Assembly: GCA_026075535.2 (NCBI GenBank)
Contig: AP026548.1
Location: 5,518,001 to 5,582,000, forward strand
Direction: 5' to 3'
Source: Tricholoma matsutake
Lineage: Eukaryota > Basidiomycota > Agaricomycetes > Agaricales > Tricholomataceae
DNA length: 64,000 nt
Shown: positions 55,623-64,000 of the stretch, one piece after another
Layout: each line of letters starts with the position of its first letter
Position numbering within the stretch: position 1 is the stretch's first letter
Position numbers and translations under genes: made by a program
The notes under the pieces: generated by a model
What the model was told of the DNA's origin: nothing
Seen by the model: only the letters and a program-made list of their open reading frames with translations
Databases searched by the model: none

Positions 55623-57833
55623 GTGCATGTGTTCACCAAAATCGACCTCTGGCATGCCTATCACTTAGTCTGCATTGCTGAGGGAGATGAATGGAAAACC
55701 ACTTTCTGCATGCACTATGGTTCCTTCGAATGGCTGGTGGTTCCTTTCAGACTCACCAATGCACCTGCTGCCTTCCAGCACCTCATGAACGACATCTTCA
55801 GTGACCTATTAGATGTCAGTATCATTGTCTATCTCAATGATATCCTAATCTACTCCAATGACATGAGTCAACATAAGGCTCACATCAAGGAAGTTCTCTG
55901 GAGACTCCGGAAAAATAGGCTCTATGCTGCTCCACAGAAATGCGAGTTCCATAAAGACAGCATGGAATACTTGGGGTTCATCCTCTCTCTGGATGGGCTT
56001 CGGTTGTCCGAAGATAAAGTCAAAACCATCCTCAACTGGCCTGAACCTCGAAAGGTTAAGGACATTCAATCCTTCCTTGGATTCTGCAACTTCTACCAAT
56101 GGTTCATCCATGGATATTCCAACATCATCATCCCTCTCACCAGACTCACCTGGAAGCACATGCCTTGGGATTTTGGCAAGAAATGTCAAGAAGCCTTCAA
56201 CAAATTGAAAGAAGAATTCACTCATGCCCCAATACTTACTCAATGGCTACTGGACTCCCATGTTATCTTGAAGACAGACACCTCAGACTATGTCTTAGTG
56301 GTGATCCTTTCCATCTATACCTCAGATGGAGAAATCCACCTGGTTGCATTCCACTCCCATTCCTTCAACCTGGCTGAATTGAACTATGACACCCATGACA
56401 AGGAACTTCTGGCTATCTTCGAAGCTTTCAAACACTGGCGACAGTACCTCAAAGGTTCCAGAAATCCAGTAGATGTGGTCATGAATCACAAAAACTTGGA
56501 ATACTTCAGTACTATGAAGCTCCTTACTTGTCATCAAGCTCAGTGGTCAGAATACCTTTCACAGTTCAACCTCGCCATCCACTTCCACCCTGGTAAACTA
56601 GGGGCTAAACCTGATGTGCTCACTAGATGCTGGGATGTCTACTGCAAAGGGGGAAATAACAACTTCGCCTCGGTAAATCCAAGCAACTTCTGTCTAGTCT
56701 TTACTCAAGAACAACTCACATCCTCTCTCCGAGCCACTTTTCTTGCTACTCCTATCATCTGTCAAGCCATTCTCATGGATGTTGTTGAAAAACTCCACAA
56801 TGATATCCAGTCTTCACTCCCTCTTGATCCCATCTCCTCACACCTTCCATCGCCATCCACCCCAAATTGGTCTCTAGACGACAGTGGGCTTCTCTGCCAC
56901 TTCAACCGGATTTACATCCCAGATGTTGTGGACCTCCATCTTAAAGTCTTACAATACAAGCACAAGCACATCCTCTCAGGTCACCATGGGCAAAACAAGA
57001 CCCTTCAGCTTATCCAATGGGAATATGTTTGGCCTAATCTCTGCACCTTTGTGCAGGACTTTTGCAAGTCTTGTACTACCTGCAAACACTCCAAACCACC
57101 CCAACACAAACCCTATGGATTTCTGAAGCAACTTCTGGTCCCGGAAAGGCCTTGGAACTCAATTCCCATGGACTTCATCAAACAGTTACCAGACTCCAAT
57201 GGGCACACTGCCATCCTAGTCATCATAGACCAACTCTCCAAACAGGGCATTTTCATCCCCACAGGAAATGAAATCATGGCTCAAGAACTTGCTAATCTAT
57301 TTGTCATGCATGTCTTCTCCAAGCATGGTGTTCCATCTCACATCACCTGTGACTGGGGTTCCGAGTTCATTTCCCATTTCTTCCACTCTCTCAGGCAAGC
57401 CCTGGACATGAAAATCCACTTCACTTCAGGTTATCATCCAGAAGGTGATGGACAGACTGAATGCCTCAACCAGACCCTCGAACAGTACTTGTGGATGTTC
57501 TGCAACTACCAACAGGACAACTGGTCCCAGCTTTTACCTTTGGGGGAATTTGCATACAACAATGCTCCCTCAGCTTCCACCAGAGTTTCACCCTTCTTTG
57601 CCAACAAGGGTTACCACCCAAACATCATGGTTTTTCCAGAGTGCAAACTAGCCTTGCAACATGTGTGCCATTTTGTGGTCGACCTTGATGATCTCCACCA
57701 GGAACTCTGGAAGCAACTCACAGAAGCACAGAAGCACTATCAAAGTCCTGCAGACAAACACTGGGCTCCCACCCCTGATTTCAAGATCGGTGACTATGCT
57801 TTTGTCAAAGGCAAGCACTTACACACTACATGA
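55623..57833 (+). pseudogene. Gypsy 2 reverse transcriptase, RNase H and integrase
   Basis: A 736-codon frame. HVFTKIDLWHAYHLVCIAEG holds the first catalytic D. IVYLNDILIYS has Asn in place of the first Asp of the DD pair. RNase H reads LKTDTSDYVLVVILS, THDKELLAIFEAFKHW and VVMNHKNLEYFSTM, with MNH instead of TDH. Integrase has HHGQNKTLQLIQWEYVWP, CKSCTTCK, PMDFIKQLPDSNG, ITCDWGSEF and GYHPEGDGQTECLNQTLEQY. Several catalytic positions carry D-to-N changes, so it is inactive although the frame is long. Confidence 0.88.
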
Positions 57834-58290
57834 CCCTCCAAGAAGCTCTCAGAAAAGTTCTATGGCCCTTTCAAGATCATTGCCTGTCTGGGTACCCACT
57901 CAGTTACCCTTCAACTTCCAGATCACCTCCAGGCTGTCCACCCAGTATTCCATCTCTCCCAACTAGAATAAGACACTCCCAACACAATTCCTAATTGTAT
58001 TCAACCTCCACCTCCTCCAGTTATTATAGACAACAAACTGGAGTACAAGATTGTGGAAATCCTTGATTCAAAAATTGACAACCAGCATCGATGCAAGCTA
58101 CTCTATTTTGTATGGTGGGAAGGTTACCAAGGAACCAACAAAGAAACCTCCTGGCTTCCAGCTACAGAACTTGATCATGCCCAGGAACTCGTTACAGACT
58201 TTCACACTTGTTACCCAGGAAAACCTGGACCTCCTTCCACTTCATTTTGGAACAAGATCCTCATCCATTCAAAAAAAAAAATATAGAAAT
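57834..58290 (+). pseudogene. Gypsy 2 integrase tail and chromodomain
   Basis: After a stop at HLHTT the frame reads PSKKLSEKFYGPFKIIACLG and HPVFHLSQLE, another stop, then YKIVEILDSKIDNQ, KLLYFVWWEGYQGTNKETSW and LVTDFHTCYPGKPGP. This is a chromodomain of the fungal chromovirus type. Confidence 0.8.
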
Positions 58291-58319
58291 CTAAAGAACT
58301 CCGGATCCCTGCCCAATCC

Positions 58320-59151
58320 CTACTCCTCCCCCACTCCCTCACCCTCTGCTTCTTCTGTGAGTCCCGGCAGCTCCCCTTGCACCTTGAACTCCTCCTCCTC
58401 TTTGTCCTCTTCTTCTTCATCCCCTTCCTCCTCAGACTTCTGCCTCCACTCTGGATCCAATGCCCCTTGGATGTCTGACATTGAGTCTTGAAGTGCCAAC
58501 ACTCCTTCACTTATAACCTGGAGCTCCCAGAGCTCCTGCAATTCTTTCTTCATCCCTTTTATTGCCCCCACCAACTCCCTAAGCAACTCCATCACTCCCT
58601 CATTGCTCCCAAGCCCAGATCTTCCTGGAAACTCCTGCCCCTCCTATACTACCTCCTCACACTTGTGCTTCACCTTCATACAAGGCTCACACATGTGACC
58701 CCGGGTTCCCACCCAGAAACACAACAACTTCTGGTTAGAACATCTACTAGAAGTCAGCATGGAAGTAGCAATGAGAATAAAGAGTGACTCACCTTTTACA
58801 AGGAATGGCAGCTTGTAGCCACACTGGGGCCTCAGTTTTGGGCACCTCTGCCCATGCCTTTCCTTTCGCCTGCTTCTTGGGGGAGGCACTCCCTTCAGCC
58901 TCTTCAGGCTCCACTTCTCCAGCTTTCCACTTCTTTTCCACCCTCTTGGCCACAGCGGTCTTCTTCTGTTTCTCCTCTGCAGCCTTTTTCTCAGCCTCCA
59001 CCCTAGCCACCTCCACTTTGGCAGCCTCCTCTGCTCCTCGGTGCTCCTCAGCTTCCCTGGCCTCTGCTTCCAACCAGAGCTCCTCCATCAATTGCTCCTG
59101 TGGGGCCTTGATGGCCACTATCTTTTCTGTGTATGAGGGGATGGTGGACAT
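58320..59151 (-). pseudogene. Antisense cysteine-cluster coiled-coil gene in the 3' region of Gypsy 2
   Basis: Runs opposite to gag-pol, between pol and the 3' LTR. Exon 1 (59151-58793) starts MSTIPSYTEKIVAIKAPQEQ. It then forms a long charged coiled coil (EAEAREAEEHRGAEEAAKVE, EKKAAEEKQKKTAVAKR). A 46-nt intron (58747-58792, GTGAGT...TTCTAG) joins it to CSNQKLLCFWVGTRGH, then CEPCMKVKHKC, a cysteine set that could bind zinc. A TAG then follows, after which the frame stays open through helical and acidic segments (LLRELVGAIKGMKKELQEL, EEGDEEEEDKEEEE). The build resembles the antisense gene of the KDZ element (12962-14760), although order and sequence differ. No known function. Confidence 0.55.
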
Positions 59152-59280
59152 CTTTGTCGGAGGGAGTGAGGGGGTGTGGTGGTGGTTGAAAAAAGACCTG
59201 GGAACCCATCAAAATCAACATACCTGATTTGGATTTGAACCTTCATGTGCCTCATAGGCTTGGGACTAAGGGGGAAATAC

Positions 59281-59871
59281 TGTCAAGACCAATTCTCTCG
59301 ACCAGATTTCTGATTGTTTTCTGCCCCCCTTCCCAGCTGCCTTGCATCACAGCCCACCTCCTATCAGCAGCACTGCCTAGGGGTGAAATTCCCTCATTTC
59401 CAATTCGATGAAACAGTTTCAGGTTATTTATCTTGGAAGCCAGTTTGCAATTATCACAGCCTCGGAAACCCCTATCACCTCTGGACTTTAGTATTTAGGC
59501 TAGCTACTTTTGTCTTGTATTAGCAGTTTGTAAATCAACCAAGTCTCCCACTTAATTCTATCCCATTTAAAACTCCAATTACTTTCTTAAGTCTATCTCC
59601 AACTCTTGCTCATCCTCTCCAGAAATTCTCTGGACCTCTGGTCATCCTCCTTACCCTTGTCTTGAAATTAGGACACTTGATGAGGAGAAGGGCACAACTT
59701 CTTATAAGTTGAAGCCAAGTCCATTCTGCACACTTGGTACAACACATCAAGTAAACCCTGCCCCGGATTTCTGTAAGATTCCCTGCCTTACTCAATCCAT
59801 CCTCTGCAACTTCTATCATCCAGGTACAACTGGAAATCTGATGACTTCCCCATCCAGCTCAGTACTTAACA
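59281..59871 (+). repeat. 3' LTR of Gypsy 2
   Basis: 591 bp, TGTCAAGACC to AGTACTTAACA. Matches 52527-53114 and, inverted, the solo LTR at 51760-52344. Confidence 0.92.
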
Positions 59872-59876
59872 GCCCA

Positions 59877-60531
59877 ACAGATCAACATAAAAACTGGTTT
59901 CCTATATGGCCTTTTACTGGATGATGAAATTCAGTACATTGAACAGCCAACAGGTTTTGAAGAACTGGGGAAGGAGGATTGGGTGTGGGAACTGCAGTGG
60001 GGATTATATGGTATGAAGCAGAGTGGATGTATTTGGAATCAGACACTGAACACACAGATGGTATCATGGGGTTTTACAAGATTATCATGCATCTACTATT
60101 GCAAAACTGATACAAGTACTGTCATAGTGGCTGTTCATGTTGATGACTACCTTTCCATTGCTAGTTGTAAGGAGGAGAATGAGCGCTTCAAGGATCAGAT
60201 GTGGAAGGTATGGATGATATCCAACCTTGGGACAGTGTGGTTTGTTGTCAGCATTGCTATTGCCTGGGATATAGCACATCATATGGTGGCATTGTCACAG
60301 ACAGCACTGATTGACAAGATTGTCTCACAATTTGGTCAGGCTGACTCTCATCCATTGTCCACATCAATGGAACCTGGACAAAAATTGCAACGAGTTGATT
60401 GGTCGACTCTTACATCTGACATGCAAACTAAGCTACAAGGACTACCCTACTGTTCACTAGTCAGTTGCCTCTTATATCTTGCCATCTCTATGACATTTCC
60501 TATGCTGTTCAACAACTATCCCAATTCCTAG
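59877..60531 (+). pseudogene. Copia C reverse transcriptase, remaining part
   Basis: QQINIKTGFLYGLLLDDEIQ resumes the frame cut at 52526. It continues TGFEELGKEDWVWELQWGLY, MKQSGCIWNQTLNTQM, VHVDDYLSIASC (DD present) and LIDKIVSQFGQADSHPLSTS. A frameshift and stop follow at 60531. Confidence 0.87.
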
Positions 60532-60611
60532 ACTCTTCAAACATTGGCATGCCACCATATGACTGGTATGCTACTTGAAGGGGACACAGGATCTTAAATT
60601 ATACCTAGGGG

Positions 60612-61079
60612 GTGAGAACCCTGTCTCACTATTGGCATACATGGGCCAACTGCTTGGATACAAGGCATAGTGTGGGCGGATATATGTGCTCTCTTGGATC
60701 AGGTGCCGTCTCCTGGACTGTGCACAAACAGAAAACTGTTGCAGCCTCATCTTGTGAGGCAGAGTATGTTGCTACTTTTGAGTCTGCAAAAGAATGTGTC
60801 TGGATTTGTACTTTGCTTATGGCCATTGGATGCTCACCTAAAGTGCCCACTCCCATACTTTGTGACAACACTGCATCAATTAATCTGTCTGAAGACCCAC
60901 TTCTCCATTCCCAAGTCAAACATGTCAACATCAAATTCCACTTCCTATGTGAACATGTACAATCCCAGGAACTCAAATTACAGTATGTGCACACCCACAA
61001 TAACATTGCTGACATTTTCATGAAAGCTCTTGACGTTAAAACCTTCACTTGTCTCCATGGTTTTCTAGGGCTCAAGTGA
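60612..61079 (+). pseudogene. Copia C RNase H
   Basis: WANCLDTRHSVGGYMCSLGS, AASSCEAEYVATFESAKECV, VKHVNIKFHFLCEHV and NNIADIFMKALDVKTF. The N-terminal DSNW block is damaged (HYWHTWANC). It is followed by the purine tract CAGTGAGGAGGAG and the 3' LTR. Confidence 0.85.
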
Positions 61080-61128
61080 TTTTTTTATGCAATTCCATGT
61101 GAGGAGGAGTATTCACAGTGAGGAGGAG

Positions 61129-61469
61129 TGTTGAGATCTGCACCATGAATGGCACTTTTGCACCCCTTTGATGTGGTGTGCTAATTATAGAACATTGTAT
61201 GATGCAAAGTTTCCCTTGTTATTTCTCTCTTTCTAACTCTCCCTTTATCTTATTCTCATTGTTAGTCACTTAGTATATATATTCACATATACCTACCAAA
61301 CACCTCAGTCCATTATACACTGACTGAGGTGAGTAGACTATATTGCTTGATCCATATACTCAATTACTTACTGTACTATTTATAGTTTATGCATGTATTG
61401 CTTAGGTACAGTAGTGATCAATACAGTCTGTTATACACTGACTGTATCTCATTCAAAGCATTTCTATAG
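61129..61469 (+). repeat. 3' LTR of Copia C
   Basis: Matches 26098-26449 closely up to TATACACTGACTG (61443), then diverges. A weakly similar tail ending TTCTATA runs to about 61469, so the border is approximate. The hairpin CACCTCAGTC/GACTGAGGTG lies at 61301-61331. Confidence 0.8.
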
Positions 61470-62455
61470 AATGGAGGACTCATTCATGCCAGGCTTTAAC
61501 CCTGGCCCAATTGGACAAGTAATGGGAATTTATGTAATTGTTTCTAGTTTTAACATAAAAATTTAAATAAATCATTTCTATGCATGTTTAGAGTGAATTG
61601 CCCTTTAGGATTGAAATGCTTGTGATATATCCAAAATATAGCATTGGTCAATGTCTATAATAATGTATGTTCATGTCAAGATGTACCTTGTTCCCAAATC
61701 TCCCATTTTAACAATGATACACACCTAGAAAACAGAAAATCAAGGCTGACCAGAGAGATTCAGAAAGAAGTTAGAAATCTGTAGCCTGTTTGTCAATCAC
61801 CATGATCACACAACCCAGTCTGGCCATGGTAAGTAGGTTTAAAAAAACAATTTAATCAGGCACTTATGCAGCCAAAAATAAATTTGACCATGGACAAAGG
61901 AAGACAGTACATTCAAGCAACTGATCGTGATTGGTTGCATTTGACAGAGCTCTGCTACTTTGATAGACAGTAAAATTGACCTCTACCCCTCAGTATTCCC
62001 TCTTTCCCTTTTGGGATTATTTTAATTTCTTTCCACATCCATCGGTATCGAGCCGTTATTTAACTTATGTCATGTTAGTATCATTTTTTTGAAAATTACG
62101 AGGTTGGCTTGTCATACTTTTGCTTTTCCTGTTGACATGAGGTGTCTGAACGGAGATTAGCGCTCAGGACTCAGCTCAGGGTTGCTAAGCCGCCAGGGTT
62201 ATGCATGATTATAGTATTCGGACTGAAAATAGGCATTCGGATGACCGGACCGATAACCTAAAGTTGTCGTGCCTGTAACACATATAATGATTGAATCTGA
62301 TTGAATGCGCCAATCTATCAAAGGGTATGTTATATGTTATGTCAAATTCATCATTCGTCATTTAACAAATCGCTTCCATTCTTCCTATCCATACTTATCC
62401 GTCTGCTCCGATTCTACAGCACCAAATCGCATCTGACAGCTACAAGAGCAACATC
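61470..62455. other. Intergenic region and promoter of the secreted-protein gene
   Basis: No gene is seen. The sequence is AT-rich next to Copia C and becomes more mixed after about 62040. Confidence 0.5.
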
Positions 62456-63034
62456 ATGGGCAAACTTCTCACTATCATCATTATGTTTTCTATAATCATC
62501 GGAGGAACTTCTGGCGTTTCCTTCGCGTCCGTAGATACCGTGGAGCAACTTAGGAGCCTGTGGTCTCGCACATATACCAATCTTTCCGAATGCTCGAACC
62601 CACCTCGCGATAGTTGCTCCTTCTACGCTGACTGCCTCGAATCCCGCTATCATTGCGGTCTACAAGGTTACCCTCTCGGTTATGGCCAGAAATTCTGCCA
62701 AAAGTTCAGCGTTGATCGCGGACAGCTGAGTACGCATGGTCAAACATGGATGTTGGACACGATGAAATGCTTGCAGGACGCGCTTGTGCCAGACGCGACT
62801 GGCTCAGGTGCAGGGGTGACATGTGATTATATCAAGAAGGAAGCTTTCGGTACGCACGCAGGATGTTATGTAGGAAGTGGGTTGTGCACTCTCCCACCAT
62901 CCGATTGGTTTGCTATCGTGCATATCGTACAGTTCAAAACCCTGTTTGCGAGTTGGGATGCTTTTTTAGCGACTTTGAAAGCAGGTGGAGGATGCTTAGA
63001 ATTCTACACCTTCCTGGTGGCACACGCATTATAA
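62456..63034 (+). CDS. Small secreted cysteine-rich protein
   Basis: A single-exon 192-codon frame. The first ~24 residues (MGKLLTIIIMFSIIIGGTSG, then VSFA) form a classical signal peptide, so the product is probably exported. The mature part has ten cysteines (SEC, DSC, ADC, YHC, KFC, MKC, VTC, AGC, GLC, GGC). They are spaced as in a disulfide-bonded domain around the blocks SFYADCLESRYHCG, GYPLGYGQKFCQKF and MLDTMKCLQDALV. This resembles an uncharacterised fungal secreted family, with some likeness to the stanniocalcin cysteine pattern; that likeness is from memory only. There are no transmembrane segments after the signal. The ATG is the first in frame and follows CATC. It is intact and lies beside a large transposon block. 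Confidence 0.8.
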   Translation: MGKLLTIIIMFSIIIGGTSGVSFASVDTVEQLRSLWSRTYTNLSECSNPPRDSCSFYADCLESRYHCGLQGYPLGYGQKFCQKFSVDRGQLSTHGQTWMLDTMKCLQDALVPDATGSGAGVTCDYIKKEAFGTHAGCYVGSGLCTLPPSDWFAIVHIVQFKTLFASWDAFLATLKAGGGCLEFYTFLVAHAL

Positions 63035-63500
63035 TTGAGACAGGCGGGCCGAAAGAGGGGAAGGGTATTCGGTAATAGACCTCTATTTGATATACTTCCG
63101 TCACGGTTAATCCGCCTCTTACAGTTGTTCCTTCTATTGAGGTTTTGGGTCAACTTGTTTCCAGAATATCCCAATCTTTCGAATGTTATGGAGTTCGTCA
63201 TCACACGGATCATTCATTGTTGTGCGATTGGTCAGATCCGCGGAGTCATCGATGAGCAAAGTATGAAGAGCGACGCTAGTGCTAGAGTACAAGCATTGGT
63301 TAGATGAGGGCAGACTTACCTGAGGGTCACTGCCGTCTACCGTAGCCTGCTCGTCGTTCCACGACTTCCACCTCCTTCGGATCCTTCAAGTTCGTGCTAG
63401 GGCTTGAGAAACGGCAGGACTTGGGTCATCTCCTTTCGCTTCGACCAATCGTCACGACGCGTCTGTCCCAGCGCACGTGGTCTGGTTTGTATCAGAATTG
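63035..63500. other. Downstream intergenic region
   Basis: Short chance ORFs only; no gene supported. Confidence 0.5.
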
Positions 63501-63503
63501 CGC

Positions 63504-63510
63504 TATAAAT
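63504..63510 (+). promoter_or_regulatory. TATA box of a plus-strand gene starting near the window end
   Basis: TATAAAT is followed by an AC-rich, CAAACACAAC-type leader common before fungal start codons. The first longer frame is at ATG 63637 (MFVRRVPAHPYVLGGFFKHI, 33 codons, stop at 63738). It may be a first exon or an upstream ORF. The rest of the gene is not recognisable before 64000. Confidence 0.4.
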
Positions 63511-64000
63511 AGTACTTATGCACAACACACTCGTTCACATCAAACACAACTGTTCTTTTTCAAGAAAAGGCTTCAGACCGCGGATCATTCATCCTCGATG
63601 CATTCTATCAGATTTTAATTCAAGGACTTGTCAAAGATGTTTGTTCGACGCGTCCCTGCACATCCGTATGTCCTCGGTGGATTCTTCAAACACATAATGA
63701 CGCTCTACCCCACGTACGACCGACATGCGGAGCAATGATATCCTTCATAACCAAGATCCGGCCAACTGTCTTTGCGCTCATTTTTGAGACCTAGTTTTCA
63801 AACCCAGTTCCCACTGCTTCCTGTTTCTCGAACCAGAACTTGTCGTAACCATTTAGGTCTTTTAACATATTACACACCCTTCATGGCCCTCTTTTACATG
63901 TGTGCCCATGTTGTAGGTTACCGTAGGAATTTTGCTGACGAGGACCATATTCTAGGCATGGCATACCCATAGGCTACGTTGCTATCCTCCTTGCCTTAGT

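Larger units (their letters stand above)
52527..59871 (+). mobile_element. Gypsy 2: full-length plus-strand chromodomain Gypsy in Copia C
   Basis: A 7,345-bp element with LTRs at 52527-53114 (588 bp) and 59281-59871 (591 bp). The 5-bp duplication GCCCA is at 52522-52526 and 59872-59876. The purine tract AAGGGGGAAATAC precedes the 3' LTR. Order: gag 53164-54150, protease 54621-55430, reverse transcriptase to integrase 55440-57833, chromodomain 57834-58290, then an antisense gene (58320-59151, minus). There are several stops and frameshifts in gag and pol. LTRs differ more than those of Gypsy 3. Confidence 0.92.
26098..61469 (+). mobile_element. Copia C: plus-strand Ty1/copia element broken by four insertions
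   Basis: The 5' LTR is at 26098-26449, the gag pieces at about 26660 and 31053-31510, and protease at 31514-32180. Integrase is at 50039-51600, with reverse transcriptase at 51620-51759, 52345-52526 and 59877-60531. RNase H is at 60612-61079 and the 3' LTR starts at 61129. It is interrupted by Gypsy 1 (about 26715-31033), a miniature element (32177-50029), a solo LTR (51760-52344) and Gypsy 2 (52527-59871). Reading continues across the last three insertions once they are removed. The outer right border is uncertain because the two LTRs diverge after the shared TATACACTGACTG, and I found no target duplication. Confidence 0.8.

Overview
The window looks like basidiomycete (Agaricomycete) DNA. 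The evidence is short introns of about 40-57 nt, a CxC2-type KDZ transposase, a Plavaka transposase, chromodomain Gypsy elements and Copia elements whose primer-binding site is an 11-nt GGTTATGGGCC-like motif. Only two ordinary host genes can be supported with confidence: an intact eight-exon isocitrate lyase/PEP-mutase superfamily enzyme (20320-21708, minus) and a small secreted cysteine-rich protein (62456-63034, plus). Almost everything else is transposon, much of it nested inside other transposons.

Region 1 (297-19870): a minus-strand LINE is split by a 17,462-bp DNA transposon at 929-18390. The transposon has matching tips (TAGTGCTGT / ACAGCACTA) and an exact 8-bp target duplication (ATGGAATG). 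Removing it restores the LINE reading frame. It carries an apparently uninterrupted KDZ transposase gene of about 1,100 codons (4009-7663). It also carries at least five further spliced or repetitive genes of unknown function, a ~620-bp inverted repeat that encloses the transposase, GGGCCC- and GGCGCC-rich subterminal repeats, and a right end containing about 1.25 kb not present at the left. This is the best candidate for an undescribed system: a large, possibly autonomous, multi-gene KDZ element.

Region 2 (20320-23450): the PEP-mutase-like gene, an unrecognised ORF, and quiet intergenic sequence.

Region 3 (23450-61470): a Plavaka (CACTA-like) transposase remnant is broken first by a 1.47-kb non-autonomous element. 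That element itself contains a 724-bp near-perfect hairpin. The remnant is then broken by a plus-strand Copia element (Copia C, 26098 to about 61469). Copia C holds a truncated Gypsy (about 26715-31033), a hAT-like miniature element (32177-50029), a solo Gypsy LTR (51760-52344) and a full-length chromodomain Gypsy (52527-59871). The miniature element holds a minus-strand Copia A (32845-49988, duplication GGCAG). Copia A in turn holds Copia B (35753-41138, duplication CTCGC) and a very young Gypsy (43643-49689, duplication AGTGT, LTRs with one mismatch that I could find in 426 bp). LTR divergence falls with nesting depth, so the order of insertion can be read directly.

Region 4 (61470-64000): intergenic sequence, the secreted protein gene, and a TATA-containing promoter near 63504 pointing out of the window. 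Exon joins were worked out by eye from GT/AG sites and frame continuity. None was tested against transcripts.
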